Origin: JBBWZH01 sp035544115
GTDB taxonomy: Bacteria > Actinomycetota > Actinomycetes > Mycobacteriales > CADCTP01
NCBI GenBank assembly: GCA_963714145.1
Contig: OY970235.1
Coordinates: 310,001-374,000, forward strand
Length of the DNA: 64,000 bases
Reading direction: 5' to 3'
The position numbers were made by a program, and so were the translations under genes. A model generated the notes under the pieces. That model searched no databases. It worked only from the letters and a program-made list of their open reading frames with translations, and was not told the DNA's origin. Shown here in pieces: positions 17,638 to 24,960 of the stretch. Numbering within the stretch: the stretch's first letter is position 1; each line of letters begins with the position of its first letter.

Positions 17638-18282
17638 CTAGCCGGCCGGGGTGAGCGCGTCGGCGAGGCGGTGCACCGCGCGGCGGACCCGGGCCGGGTC
17701 GAGTTCGGCGGTGACCGCCTGGACGTGCTCGGCGCCGAGGCCGGCCAGCAGGGCGTGCGCGTCCGCGGCCGGATCGGGGCCGGCCAGCAGCAGGCTGACG
17801 TGCCGGTGCCAGAACCGGTAGGCGCCGATCCGGTAGCGGGCGCCGGGCGAGCCGGTCTCCGACATGCGGATCAGGTCCAGGTGGGCGAGCAGGTAGTCCA
17901 GGTAGGCGTCCAGGAACGCGTGCAGCCGCGGCCGGGGTGCCGCGGCCGCACCGGGCTCGCCCGGCCCGAGCGGTGCCGGTCCGAAGAGGACCGCCTCCTG
18001 CAACACCCGTTCCTGCTCGTCCAGCAGCGCGACGGCCAGCCCGGCCTTGTCCCCGAACCGGCGGAACAGCGTGCCCTTTCCGACCCCGGCCGCCGCGGCG
18101 ACCGCGTCCATCGAGACCGCGCCGACGCCGTGGGCCCGGAACAGTTCGGCCGCCGCGGCCAGCACCACCGCCCGGTTGCGGGCGGCGTCCGCGCGCTCAC
18201 GCGGCCGTGCGGTACGCAACGTCAGCAGGTCGTCGGTCGACCTGGCAGAAGCGGACTGCGGTCCGCTATGGTCGGGAGACAC
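17638..18282 (-). CDS. TetR-family transcriptional repressor
   Basis: A 214-residue regulator. The N-terminal helix-turn-helix domain (about residues 30-80) reads RNRAVVLAAAAELFRAHGVGAVSMDAVAAAAGVGKGTLFRRFGDKAGL, the classical TetR pattern; the C-terminal helical ligand domain ends at LADALTPAG. I chose GTG 18282 because TACAGT lies 6 nt upstream, a leaderless-type promoter, although the frame runs upstream to 18312. That -10 box is inside a palindrome which recurs 34 bp away, so autoregulation is likely. The divergent rhodanese gene is the obvious second target. Confidence 0.9.
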   Translation of the reverse strand: MSPDHSGPQSASARSTDDLLTLRTARPRERADAARNRAVVLAAAAELFRAHGVGAVSMDAVAAAAGVGKGTLFRRFGDKAGLAVALLDEQERVLQEAVLFGPAPLGPGEPGAAAAPRPRLHAFLDAYLDYLLAHLDLIRMSETGSPGARYRIGAYRFWHRHVSLLLAGPDPAADAHALLAGLGAEHVQAVTAELDPARVRRAVHRLADALTPAG

Positions 18283-18299
18283 AACCGGACTGTAGTCCG
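18250..18299. promoter_or_regulatory. Two TetR-type operators in the tetR/rhodanese divergent region
   Basis: AGCGGAC-TGCG-GTCCGCT (18250-18267) and CGGAC-TGTA-GTCCG (18286-18299) share the palindromic consensus CGGACTNNRGTCCG, centres 34 bp apart. The second overlaps the minus-strand -10 box TACAGT (18294-18289) of the tetR gene and lies 25 bp upstream of the rhodanese start; the first lies in the early tetR coding region. Size and symmetry fit TetR-dimer sites. Confidence 0.75.
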
Positions 18300-18323
18300 A
18301 TCCCGTTCGCACTGGAGGTTGCC

Positions 18324-18662
18324 ATGACCGCCCTGATCACCCGCGACCAGTTGGAGGCTGAGATCGCCGCCGGCACGGTCACGGTCGTCGACGCGCTCGG
18401 CGGCGAGTACTACGCCAGGCAGCACCTGCCCGGCGCCATCCCGCTGGTCGAGGCCGACGTCGCCGGCAAGGCCGGCGAGCTGCTGCCGGACAAGGCGGCA
18501 GCGATCGTCACGTACTGCTCGAACCCGGCCTGCCCGAACAGTGGCCGGGTCGCCGACCAGCTCAGCCGGCTCGGCTACCACAATGTCCGCAAGTACGCCG
18601 AGGGCATCGAGGACTGGACGGCCGCCGGCCTGCCCACCGAGACCGGCGCGCTGGTCAGCTGA
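18324..18662 (+). CDS. Single-domain rhodanese-like sulfurtransferase
   Basis: A 112-residue rhodanese domain. DALGGEYYARQHLPGAIPL is the N-terminal signature, Cys65 in YCSNPACPNSGRVA is the likely persulfide-bearing active-site residue, and YAEGIEDWTAAGLP is the C-terminal motif. The active-site loop holds a second Cys (CSNPAC), seen in some thiol-responsive rhodaneses. ATG 18324 follows GGAGG. It is transcribed away from a TetR gene with twin operators between them, so expression is probably induced by a small molecule, perhaps sulfur or cyanide stress, or an electrophile. Confidence 0.92.
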   Translation: MTALITRDQLEAEIAAGTVTVVDALGGEYYARQHLPGAIPLVEADVAGKAGELLPDKAAAIVTYCSNPACPNSGRVADQLSRLGYHNVRKYAEGIEDWTAAGLPTETGALVS

Positions 18663-18667
18663 CGCCA

Positions 18668-18699
18668 CCAGCCGGTCGGCCGCCCGGCCGACCGGCTGG
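18668..18699. terminator. Bidirectional hairpin between convergent genes
   Basis: CCAGCCGGTCGGCC (18668-18681) and GGCCGACCGGCTGG (18686-18699) form a perfect 14-bp stem with a GCCC loop, placed exactly between the rhodanese stop and the stop of the minus-strand DivIVA/Nudix gene. It should act as a shared terminator despite lacking T tracts. Confidence 0.7.
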
Positions 18700-18720
18700 C
18701 GGCCCGGTCGGCGCGACCGC

Positions 18721-19509
18721 TCAGCCGGGCAGCGAGTCGAGCAGCGCGAGCATGCCGTCCGGGAGCAGGACCGCTTCCCGGCGGCGGAACAGGTCGGTGG
18801 GCACCCAGACCGCGGTGGTCGGGCCGTTCGGGCCGCGGCCGATCAGCCGCTGCTGTGTCCACAGTGCCTGGTCGACCGGCACCGCCTCGTACACCAGCAC
18901 CAGGTCGTGCTCCTGCCGGCCGCCGATCTGGAAGATGCTCTCCAGCGTCGCGAGTGGACGGACGTCGGCCAGGCCGGCGCCGAACTCCTCGCGGAACGTG
19001 CGGACCACCGCGTCGTGGCCGCGCTCGCCGAAGCTGATGTCGCCGCCGGGCGGCCGGTACAGGGTGCGGCCGGTGGCCGGGTCGGTGATCTCGCTGGCCA
19101 GCAGCCGGCCGCGATCGTAGATCACGGCCAGCGCCAGCGACCGGATCGACTGCCCGCCGGCCGCCACGCTGTTCGCCTCGGCGACCAGCTCGTGCTGGCC
19201 CTCCGGGGTTTCCCGCCAGCGCAGCTCGCCCTCCATCAGGTCGAGGAAGGCGTCCACCTCGTCCTCGTCGTAGCCGCGGCTGCCGATCTTCGGCTTGCGG
19301 AACGCGACGTCGTGCACCTGGCTCGCGGTCACCCGGGAACCGCCGGGTGCCTGCGCCAGCGTGTCGGCGACCAGCCGGAGGAAGTCGTCGACCTCCATCT
19401 CGTCGTAGCCGCGCTTTCCGAACGGCGGCTTGCCAAAACGCACCGTCCGCACGTCGGCCGCGGTGACCCGTTGTGCGGGCCGATGGGCTGCCGGGGGTCC
19501 GTAGGGCAT
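18721..19509 (-). CDS. DivIVA-repeat/Nudix fusion protein
   Basis: A 262-residue protein with an uncommon domain order. Residues 16-51 and 59-93 are two copies of the short actinobacterial DivIVA motif (VRFGKPPFGKRGYDEMEVDDFL and VAFRKPKIGSRGYDEDEVDAFL). Residues about 120-262 are a Nudix hydrolase domain whose box at 156-178 is GDISFGERGHDAVVRTFREEFGA. This matches Gx5Ex7REUxEExGU except that the first Glu of REU is Thr171; Glu174 and Glu175, which bind metal, are kept. Nudix enzymes hydrolyse nucleoside-diphosphate derivatives; DivIVA motifs usually place proteins at poles or septa through partners. CATAAT lies 5 nt before the ATG. Function unknown. Confidence 0.82.
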   Translation of the reverse strand: MPYGPPAAHRPAQRVTAADVRTVRFGKPPFGKRGYDEMEVDDFLRLVADTLAQAPGGSRVTASQVHDVAFRKPKIGSRGYDEDEVDAFLDLMEGELRWRETPEGQHELVAEANSVAAGGQSIRSLALAVIYDRGRLLASEITDPATGRTLYRPPGGDISFGERGHDAVVRTFREEFGAGLADVRPLATLESIFQIGGRQEHDLVLVYEAVPVDQALWTQQRLIGRGPNGPTTAVWVPTDLFRRREAVLLPDGMLALLDSLPG

Positions 19510-19553
19510 GCCGAATTATGTTCGACCGGAGGTGCCGGCGCGCACCCCGGGGC

Positions 19554-21059
19554 TCATCCGGCTCCCAGCGCATGGCCGAGCAGGCCGAGCGGCGGGGCGC
19601 CGAGGTCGAGCAGCGCCTTGTGGAACCGGGGTAGCGAGAACCCGGTGTCCCATTGCGAGCGGGCCTGTTCGCGCAGCGCCTGGATGGCGAGTTTGCCCCA
19701 GGTGTACCGGCCGTAGCTCGGGTCGAAGGTGCCCCGCTGCGCCTCGGCGCGGGCCGCCGGGCCGGCCAGGAACGCGTCCTGCTCGAACCGGCGGGTCGCG
19801 TCGTCCACCGTCATCGTGCCGGTGTGCAGGCCGATCGCGCAGGCCAGCCGGGTCACCCGGACCAGCGCCTCGACCGCCACGCCGAGCGCGAACCGCGGGT
19901 CGTCGGCGTGGAAGCCCTCCTCGACCGCGACCTCCTCCACGTAGTGCGCCCAGCCCTCGATGAACGCCTCGGACAGCGCCAGCTGGCGCGGCAGGCTGGA
20001 CGCGTGCCGCAGCGCGACGCCGTGCGAGAAGTGCCCGGGCGCGACCTCGTGCACGGTGATCGCCGGCAGCGTCGTGCGGCTGAACAACTGCAACCACTCG
20101 GACTGCGCCGCGGCCGGCCAGTCCGGTTTCGGCGGCGTCACGTGGTACCAGGACGGCCCGGGTGGCTCGCCCGGCGCGGCCCAGGACATCATCGCCACCG
20201 CCCACTGCCGCGACTCCGGGGTGATGCCGACCCGGCACTCACCGTCGTGGTACGGGACCAGTTCGTGCTCCTTCGTCCAGGCGATCACCTCTTCGGTGAG
20301 CGCCCGGGACTCGGTCAGCACGCCGTCCGGGTCCGGGTGGTCACGCAGCAGTTCGGGCAGCAGGTCGGCCGGGGCGCGGCCCGGCTCGATCCGGCCGCAG
20401 GCCTCCTCGGCCAGCGCCCAGAGCCGGTCCCGCTCGCTGTCGGCCTGGGCCGCCAACTCGGCCAGGTCCACCGGGATCGCCTCGGCCGCGGACAGCAACC
20501 GGGTCAGCGCGGCGCCGCCCAGCGCGGCATCGGGCGAGCCGTCGGCGGCGGCCGCCTCCAGGTGCGCCACCAGCCGGGCCTGCGCGTCCAGCGCGGCGTC
20601 CTGCGCGGCGTCCCGGCCCCGGACCAACCCGGCGGCCAGGCCCCGGGCCGCGTCCACGGTGGCGGCCGCGACCGGCGCGCTGACCTGGTCCAACGCGGCC
20701 AGTGCGGCGGCCACGGCATCCGGCCAGCGGGCCAGGTGGCGGGCCTTGGCGGCGGCCCGTTCGGCCGCCGGCGCGTACTCCCGGTCGTAGCCGGCCAGGT
20801 CCAGGTTCTGCACATGCAGGTACGGGTTCCAGCGGTGCATCTGCAACTCGCCGTAGACCACGCGGGCCTCGGCCTCCTTCGCCGCGACCAGCGCGTCGTC
20901 GTACGGGTCGTCGTACGCCGGCCCGCCCAGCGCGGCCAATGCGCTGGTCACACCGCCAGGGGAGAGATCCTGGATCATCCCGTCGTACTCGTGCCGGCCG
21001 CCGCCGTCCCGGATCAACGGTATGGCCGTGTCGCAGAGCGCCCGCATTCGTTGGTCCAT
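19554..21059 (-). CDS. DUF885-family putative metallopeptidase
   Basis: A 501-residue protein of the DUF885 family, predicted zinc peptidases related to thermolysin-type or carboxypeptidase folds. The zinc motif is HEVAPGH (a variant of HExxH with an insertion) followed by FSHG, and the third-ligand region is EAFIEGWAHYVEEV. The N-terminal half is Ala-rich and helical. No signal peptide is visible, so it is likely cytosolic. ATG 21059 lies 6 nt after TAGGTT (leaderless pattern). The DivIVA/Nudix gene follows 44 bp downstream on the same strand. Substrate is unknown. Confidence 0.87.
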   Translation of the reverse strand: MDQRMRALCDTAIPLIRDGGGRHEYDGMIQDLSPGGVTSALAALGGPAYDDPYDDALVAAKEAEARVVYGELQMHRWNPYLHVQNLDLAGYDREYAPAAERAAAKARHLARWPDAVAAALAALDQVSAPVAAATVDAARGLAAGLVRGRDAAQDAALDAQARLVAHLEAAAADGSPDAALGGAALTRLLSAAEAIPVDLAELAAQADSERDRLWALAEEACGRIEPGRAPADLLPELLRDHPDPDGVLTESRALTEEVIAWTKEHELVPYHDGECRVGITPESRQWAVAMMSWAAPGEPPGPSWYHVTPPKPDWPAAAQSEWLQLFSRTTLPAITVHEVAPGHFSHGVALRHASSLPRQLALSEAFIEGWAHYVEEVAVEEGFHADDPRFALGVAVEALVRVTRLACAIGLHTGTMTVDDATRRFEQDAFLAGPAARAEAQRGTFDPSYGRYTWGKLAIQALREQARSQWDTGFSLPRFHKALLDLGAPPLGLLGHALGAG

Positions 21060-21178
21060 GGCGGCAACCTATGGTGTCGCCCGGACGTAGTACAGGTGGG
21101 GGACATGCGCGCCCCCGGTCATGGTCACTGACCGGGCGGGTGCGTATGGTCGACTTTTTCCTGACTGAAGGCGGAGGC

Positions 21179-21310
21179 ATGATCACCCTGTTGGGCGTTC
21201 TCGGCGTTCTCGTCGTGGTGGCGACCGTGCTGGACATCGCCGGTCGGCGGCACCGCCACCTGGCGACCGATGCTCCGGCCCCGCCCGCGCAGCCGGAGCA
21301 GCTCGGCTAA
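21179..21310 (+). CDS. Small single-pass membrane protein
   Basis: A 43-residue protein: one hydrophobic helix (ITLLGVLGVLVVVATVLDI), then a basic patch GRRHRHLAT and a Pro/Ala-rich tail. ATG 21179 has AAGG about 7-10 nt upstream, and TATGGT at 21145-21150 could be its -10 box; an in-frame ATG at 21146 would add 11 residues. The positive-inside rule would put the tail in the cytoplasm. Nothing shows its role; it diverges from the DUF885 gene. Confidence 0.55.
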   Translation: MITLLGVLGVLVVVATVLDIAGRRHRHLATDAPAPPAQPEQLG

Positions 21311-21471
21311 CTCACGGTCACGCCGCGGCCAGCCGGTGGCCGGCCCGCCGCGGCCGGCGCGTTCGAGCCGTGCCGCCGCCCGCCAGCCCAGCGCGTCGCG
21401 CCCCGCGGCACCCCCGGGGAACCGCCCCCGGGGGGACCGGGCGGCCGGTGCCCAGCCGGCCAGGCGTCCGG

Positions 21472-23118
21472 TCAGCCCAGGATGGCGGCGGCCGGCGAGA
21501 CCGGGGCCGGTTCGGCCGGACGGGCCCGGCGGGTACCCAGCAGCCGGGCGTCCAGATGGCCGAACGGGCCGTCGATCCGGCGCAGTTCGGCGGCGTAGCC
21601 GGCGGCTGGCTCGCCGCGGTCCAGCAGGTCGGCGAGGTGGTGGAAGCGGGCCGTGTGCGCGGCGGCCCGGCCCCGGGCGTAGTCGGCCGCGCTCCCCTTG
21701 GTCACCATGAACGCCCAGTCGCTGGACGTGGCCAGCAGCGCCTCCCGGGCCAGCTGGTCCAGCGCCGGGTCCCGATACCGTCCACTTCGGACGTCCACGA
21801 TGGACAGCAGCCGGCGCTGCACCGCCCTGGCCGCCGCGCCCAGGTCGGCCACCGCCGGGTTGTCCCAGACCCGCCAGTCCTTGCCGGAACCCCAGGAGGA
21901 CGCCGGCAGCTCGACCGGCGGGCCGACGTGCCCGGCCGCGACCGCGCCGCGCAGCGTGCTCACCCGGACGCCGGCCGCCGGCAGACCGCGCAGCACGGCG
22001 GCCAGCCAGTCCGGGCCCTCGTGCCACCAGTGCCCGAACAGCTCGGTGTCGTAGCAGGCGACCACCAGCCCGGGCCGGCCGGTCCGGTCGGCCAGCCCGG
22101 CCAGCCGGCGCCGGACCAGCTCGACGAAGTCGGCCGCGTCCCGCCGCACCGCGGCCGCGGCGGCGGCGCGGTCCCAGGGCCGCTTCGCGTCGGTCGGCAC
22201 CCGCAGGCCGGTCACCCGGGCCGGCCGGAACCCGGACGGGTGGTCGAAGGTGTGGAAGTCGCGGTACTCGGCCGCGCCGGGGTAGCCGTCCCGGGGTGAC
22301 CAGACCCGGTAGGTCACGTCCAGATCGCGGCCGAAGCAGAGCACGCCGGAGTCGCCGACCGGCCGCGCCGCGGCGGTGTCGCCGTGCAGCGCCGGGCCGT
22401 CCACGACGAACCGTTCCACCCCGTGCGCGGCGTACAGCCGCTCCAACCCGGGCCGGTAGCCGCACTCCGGCGACCAGAGCCCGGCCGGCGCCCGGCCCAG
22501 CCGCAGCCGCGCGTCGTCCAGCCCGACCGCGAGCTGCGCGGCGGCCAGCCGCGGCTCCAGCAGCGGCAGGAACGGGTGCGTGGCCGGCCCGCCGAGCGGC
22601 TCCACCACGCCGGCGTCCACCAGCGGGCGGAGCACCGACGACAGCCCGCCGGTCAGCCAGCGCGCCTCCAGGTCGGCCAGGCAGGCGGTGGCGGCGCGGA
22701 ACTCGTACCGGGCCAGTTCGCGCAGGTGCGGCTCCGGCCGGGCGGCCAGCCCCTCCGCCCGCAGCTGCCAGAGCCCGGCCCAGGTGTGCAGCTCGCGCAG
22801 GCAGTACGGGTCGTCCAGCATCGCCGCCAGCACCGGGGTGACGCCGAGCGTGAGCACGTCCCGGGCGCCTTCGTCGGCCCGCTCGGCCAGCATCGTGAGG
22901 ACCCGGCGCCAGGAGCCGGTGAAGGCCTGGTGCAGCCACTCCTCGCCGACCGGCCAGGTGCCGGCGTGCGCCACCCACGGCAGGTGGGTGTGCAGCACCA
23001 GGCAGAAGGTGCCGACCGGCTGCCGGGCGGCCGGCCGCCGGGGTGCCGGCTGGTGGGCCGCTGGCTGGTGGGTGGGCCGTCCGGCCGGCGCCGGTCCGGC
23101 CGCGGTCCACCCGGTCAT
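21472..23118 (-). CDS. GH57 1,4-alpha-glucan branching enzyme (Rv3031-like)
   Basis: A 548-residue GH57 enzyme. The catalytic (beta/alpha)7 barrel begins at FCLVLHTHLPWVAHAG (the HxH motif), with nucleophile Glu218 in GLWSPECGYRPG and acid/base Asp357 in CYDTELFGHWWHEGP. The C-terminal helical domain carries SSDWAFMVTKGSAADYARGR. GH57 branching enzymes introduce alpha-1,6 branches into alpha-1,4-glucans. Its ATG overlaps the upstream methyltransferase stop by 4 bp (ATGA), so the two are coupled. In mycobacteria the pair Rv3030/Rv3031 with GT4 Rv3032 makes glycogen and methylated polysaccharide; I infer the same pathway here. The first 35 residues are Pro/Ala-rich and poorly conserved. Confidence 0.92.
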   Translation of the reverse strand: MTGWTAAGPAPAGRPTHQPAAHQPAPRRPAARQPVGTFCLVLHTHLPWVAHAGTWPVGEEWLHQAFTGSWRRVLTMLAERADEGARDVLTLGVTPVLAAMLDDPYCLRELHTWAGLWQLRAEGLAARPEPHLRELARYEFRAATACLADLEARWLTGGLSSVLRPLVDAGVVEPLGGPATHPFLPLLEPRLAAAQLAVGLDDARLRLGRAPAGLWSPECGYRPGLERLYAAHGVERFVVDGPALHGDTAAARPVGDSGVLCFGRDLDVTYRVWSPRDGYPGAAEYRDFHTFDHPSGFRPARVTGLRVPTDAKRPWDRAAAAAAVRRDAADFVELVRRRLAGLADRTGRPGLVVACYDTELFGHWWHEGPDWLAAVLRGLPAAGVRVSTLRGAVAAGHVGPPVELPASSWGSGKDWRVWDNPAVADLGAAARAVQRRLLSIVDVRSGRYRDPALDQLAREALLATSSDWAFMVTKGSAADYARGRAAAHTARFHHLADLLDRGEPAAGYAAELRRIDGPFGHLDARLLGTRRARPAEPAPVSPAAAILG

Positions 23119-23864
23119 GCGGTGCGGATCGCCACGGCGACCAGGTCGAGCGAGGTCGCCAGCTCGGCGCCGGACAGCTCGAAGTCGGCCTCCCGGACGG
23201 CCGCCACGTCCTGGCGCAGCGAGGGGTGCCAGGTGGCAGCCGGCCCGGCGAGCTGGGCGTCCACGAACGAGCCGTACCGGCGGTCGAGGCGGCGCAGCCG
23301 GCGGCGGTGCCGCAGCCCGAGCAGGCGGCTCACCTCGAACCCGGCGGTCTCGATGAGTTCCACCAGCTCATCCGGGGCCAGTTCGCGGACGTGGAACGGG
23401 TTCAGCGCCACGTTGCCGGGGGAGAAGGTGAGCCGGTTCGGAGTGGTCAGCAGCAGCGTGCCGGCCGGCCGCAGCACCCGGTGGCACTCGGCCAGGAATG
23501 CCGGCTGGTCCCAGAGGTGCTCGATCACCTGCAGGCTGGCCAGCACGTCCGCGCTGCCGGCGGCGAACGGCAGCGCGACCAGGTTGCCGCGGACCGCGCG
23601 CACCCGCGGGTACCGCCGGGCCAGGTGCGCCACCGTGGCCGGGTCGTAGTCGACGCCGACCACCTGCCGGGCGACCGCGGCGATCCGGTCGGTGCCGTAG
23701 CCCTCGCCACATCCGGCATCGATCACGGTGGCGCCCAGACAGAACGGCAAAAGCGCCGAATAGGCCACCTCATGCCGGCGGAACCAGTAGTTTTCGGTCG
23801 CGATGCCGGGCAGCGTCCGCTCACCGGTGAGCGTGAGCGGGGAGGTCGCGGGCCGGTCGGTCAC
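23115..23864 (-). CDS. SAM-dependent methyltransferase (Rv3030-like)
   Basis: A 249-residue class I methyltransferase. It opens LTLTGERTLPGIATENYWFRRHEVAY, then motif I VIDAGCGEGYGTDRIA, an acidic ribose ligand in VVGVDYDPATV, and LASLQVIEHLWDQPAFLAECHRVLRPAGTLLLTTPN. GTG 23864 lies 8 nt after TACCGT, so I take it as a leaderless start rather than the longer frame reaching 23990. It overlaps the GH57 gene by 4 bp. The mycobacterial counterpart next to Rv3031 is thought to act in methylglucose polysaccharide or envelope glycan modification; the acceptor here is an inference. Confidence 0.9.
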   Translation of the reverse strand: MTDRPATSPLTLTGERTLPGIATENYWFRRHEVAYSALLPFCLGATVIDAGCGEGYGTDRIAAVARQVVGVDYDPATVAHLARRYPRVRAVRGNLVALPFAAGSADVLASLQVIEHLWDQPAFLAECHRVLRPAGTLLLTTPNRLTFSPGNVALNPFHVRELAPDELVELIETAGFEVSRLLGLRHRRRLRRLDRRYGSFVDAQLAGPAATWHPSLRQDVAAVREADFELSGAELATSLDLVAVAIRTA

Positions 23865-23958
23865 GGCTCGGGACGGTAGCGGACCGCGGGACGAACCGGT
23901 TGACAGCGTCCCCGGCGCCGCAAGACCGGGCCGAACAGACCGACGGGAGTGATCGGCG

Positions 23959-24960
23959 ATGGCGGAGCCGGCACCGCGGCTGGCGCTCACCGCCGTGGTG
24001 CCCTGCTACAACGAGGGCGGCAACGTCGAGCGGGCGTACGCCGAGATCACCGCCGAGCTCGACCGCTACGGCGGGCTCGAACTGCTGTTCGTGGACGACG
24101 GCAGCCGGGACGACACGCTGGCCCGGATCAAGGCGCTGGCCGCCGCCGACCCGCGGGTCCACTACCTGGCCTTCTCCCGGAACTACGGGCAGGAGGCGGC
24201 GTTCTCGGCCGCGTTCCGGTACGCCCGGACCGACTGGGTGGTGCAGTTCGACGCCGACCTGCAGTTCCCGGCGTCGGCCGCGCACGCGCTGATCGGCCCG
24301 GCGCTGGCCGGCCAGGACGCGGTGTTCGGGGTCCGGGAGCGGCGCGCCGACCCGTGGCCGCGCCGGCTCGGTTCGGCCGGCGCGCAGTGGGTGGCGGCCC
24401 GCTGGCTGGGCATCGAGCTGCCGCGCGGCGCGTCCACGTTCCGGGTGGTGCGTACCGCGGTGGCCCGCCGGGTGGTCGACCTGGGCCTGGCCGCGCCGTA
24501 CTTCCTGGCCACGGTGCCGCGGCTGACCTCGCGCTGGACCACGGTGCCGGTGCCGCACCGGCGGCGGGAGGAGGGCCGGTCGCGCTGGTCGCTGGTCCGG
24601 CTCGGCGGGCACGCGGTCGAGCTGTGGACCGGGTTCTCGGTCCGCCCGCTGGCGCTCAGCTACCTGTTCGCGGCCGCGTCGCTGCTGCTCTCCACGGTTC
24701 TGGTAGCGCTTGCACTGGCCGGGGTCGGGTCGCTGCCGCTGCTCGCCGCCGCGACGTTCGCGGACGGGGTGGGCACGCTCGTCGGGCTGGCGGTGCTGGC
24801 CCGCTACCTGGTCCGGGTGCTGCGCGGGCAACCGCGGCCGCCGTTCTACCTGATCCGGGAGAGCAACCTGCCGATCCGCCCGGAGGACGATCTGTACGCC
24901 CCGCCGCCGGACCGGCCCCGGGTGCCGCCGGCCCGGGCCGCCAGCAGCACAGCCGACTGA
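23959..24960 (+). CDS. Family 2 glycosyltransferase, polyprenyl-phosphate sugar synthase-like
   Basis: A 333-residue GT2 enzyme. The catalytic domain (about 1-220) has VVPCYNEGGNV, FVDDGSRDDT, SRNYGQEAAFSAAFRYA and the metal site QFDADLQFP. Two C-terminal membrane helices (about 234-254 and 258-280) resemble GtrB/ArnC/DPM-type enzymes that load sugar onto polyprenyl phosphate. The end (YLIRESNLPI...) is Pro-rich. GGGAG precedes the ATG. The gene overlaps the convergent flippase-like gene by 115 bp. With that neighbour it could supply a lipid-linked sugar for envelope glycosylation; donor and acceptor cannot be read. Confidence 0.88.
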   Translation: MAEPAPRLALTAVVPCYNEGGNVERAYAEITAELDRYGGLELLFVDDGSRDDTLARIKALAAADPRVHYLAFSRNYGQEAAFSAAFRYARTDWVVQFDADLQFPASAAHALIGPALAGQDAVFGVRERRADPWPRRLGSAGAQWVAARWLGIELPRGASTFRVVRTAVARRVVDLGLAAPYFLATVPRLTSRWTTVPVPHRRREEGRSRWSLVRLGGHAVELWTGFSVRPLALSYLFAAASLLLSTVLVALALAGVGSLPLLAAATFADGVGTLVGLAVLARYLVRVLRGQPRPPFYLIRESNLPIRPEDDLYAPPPDRPRVPPARAASSTAD

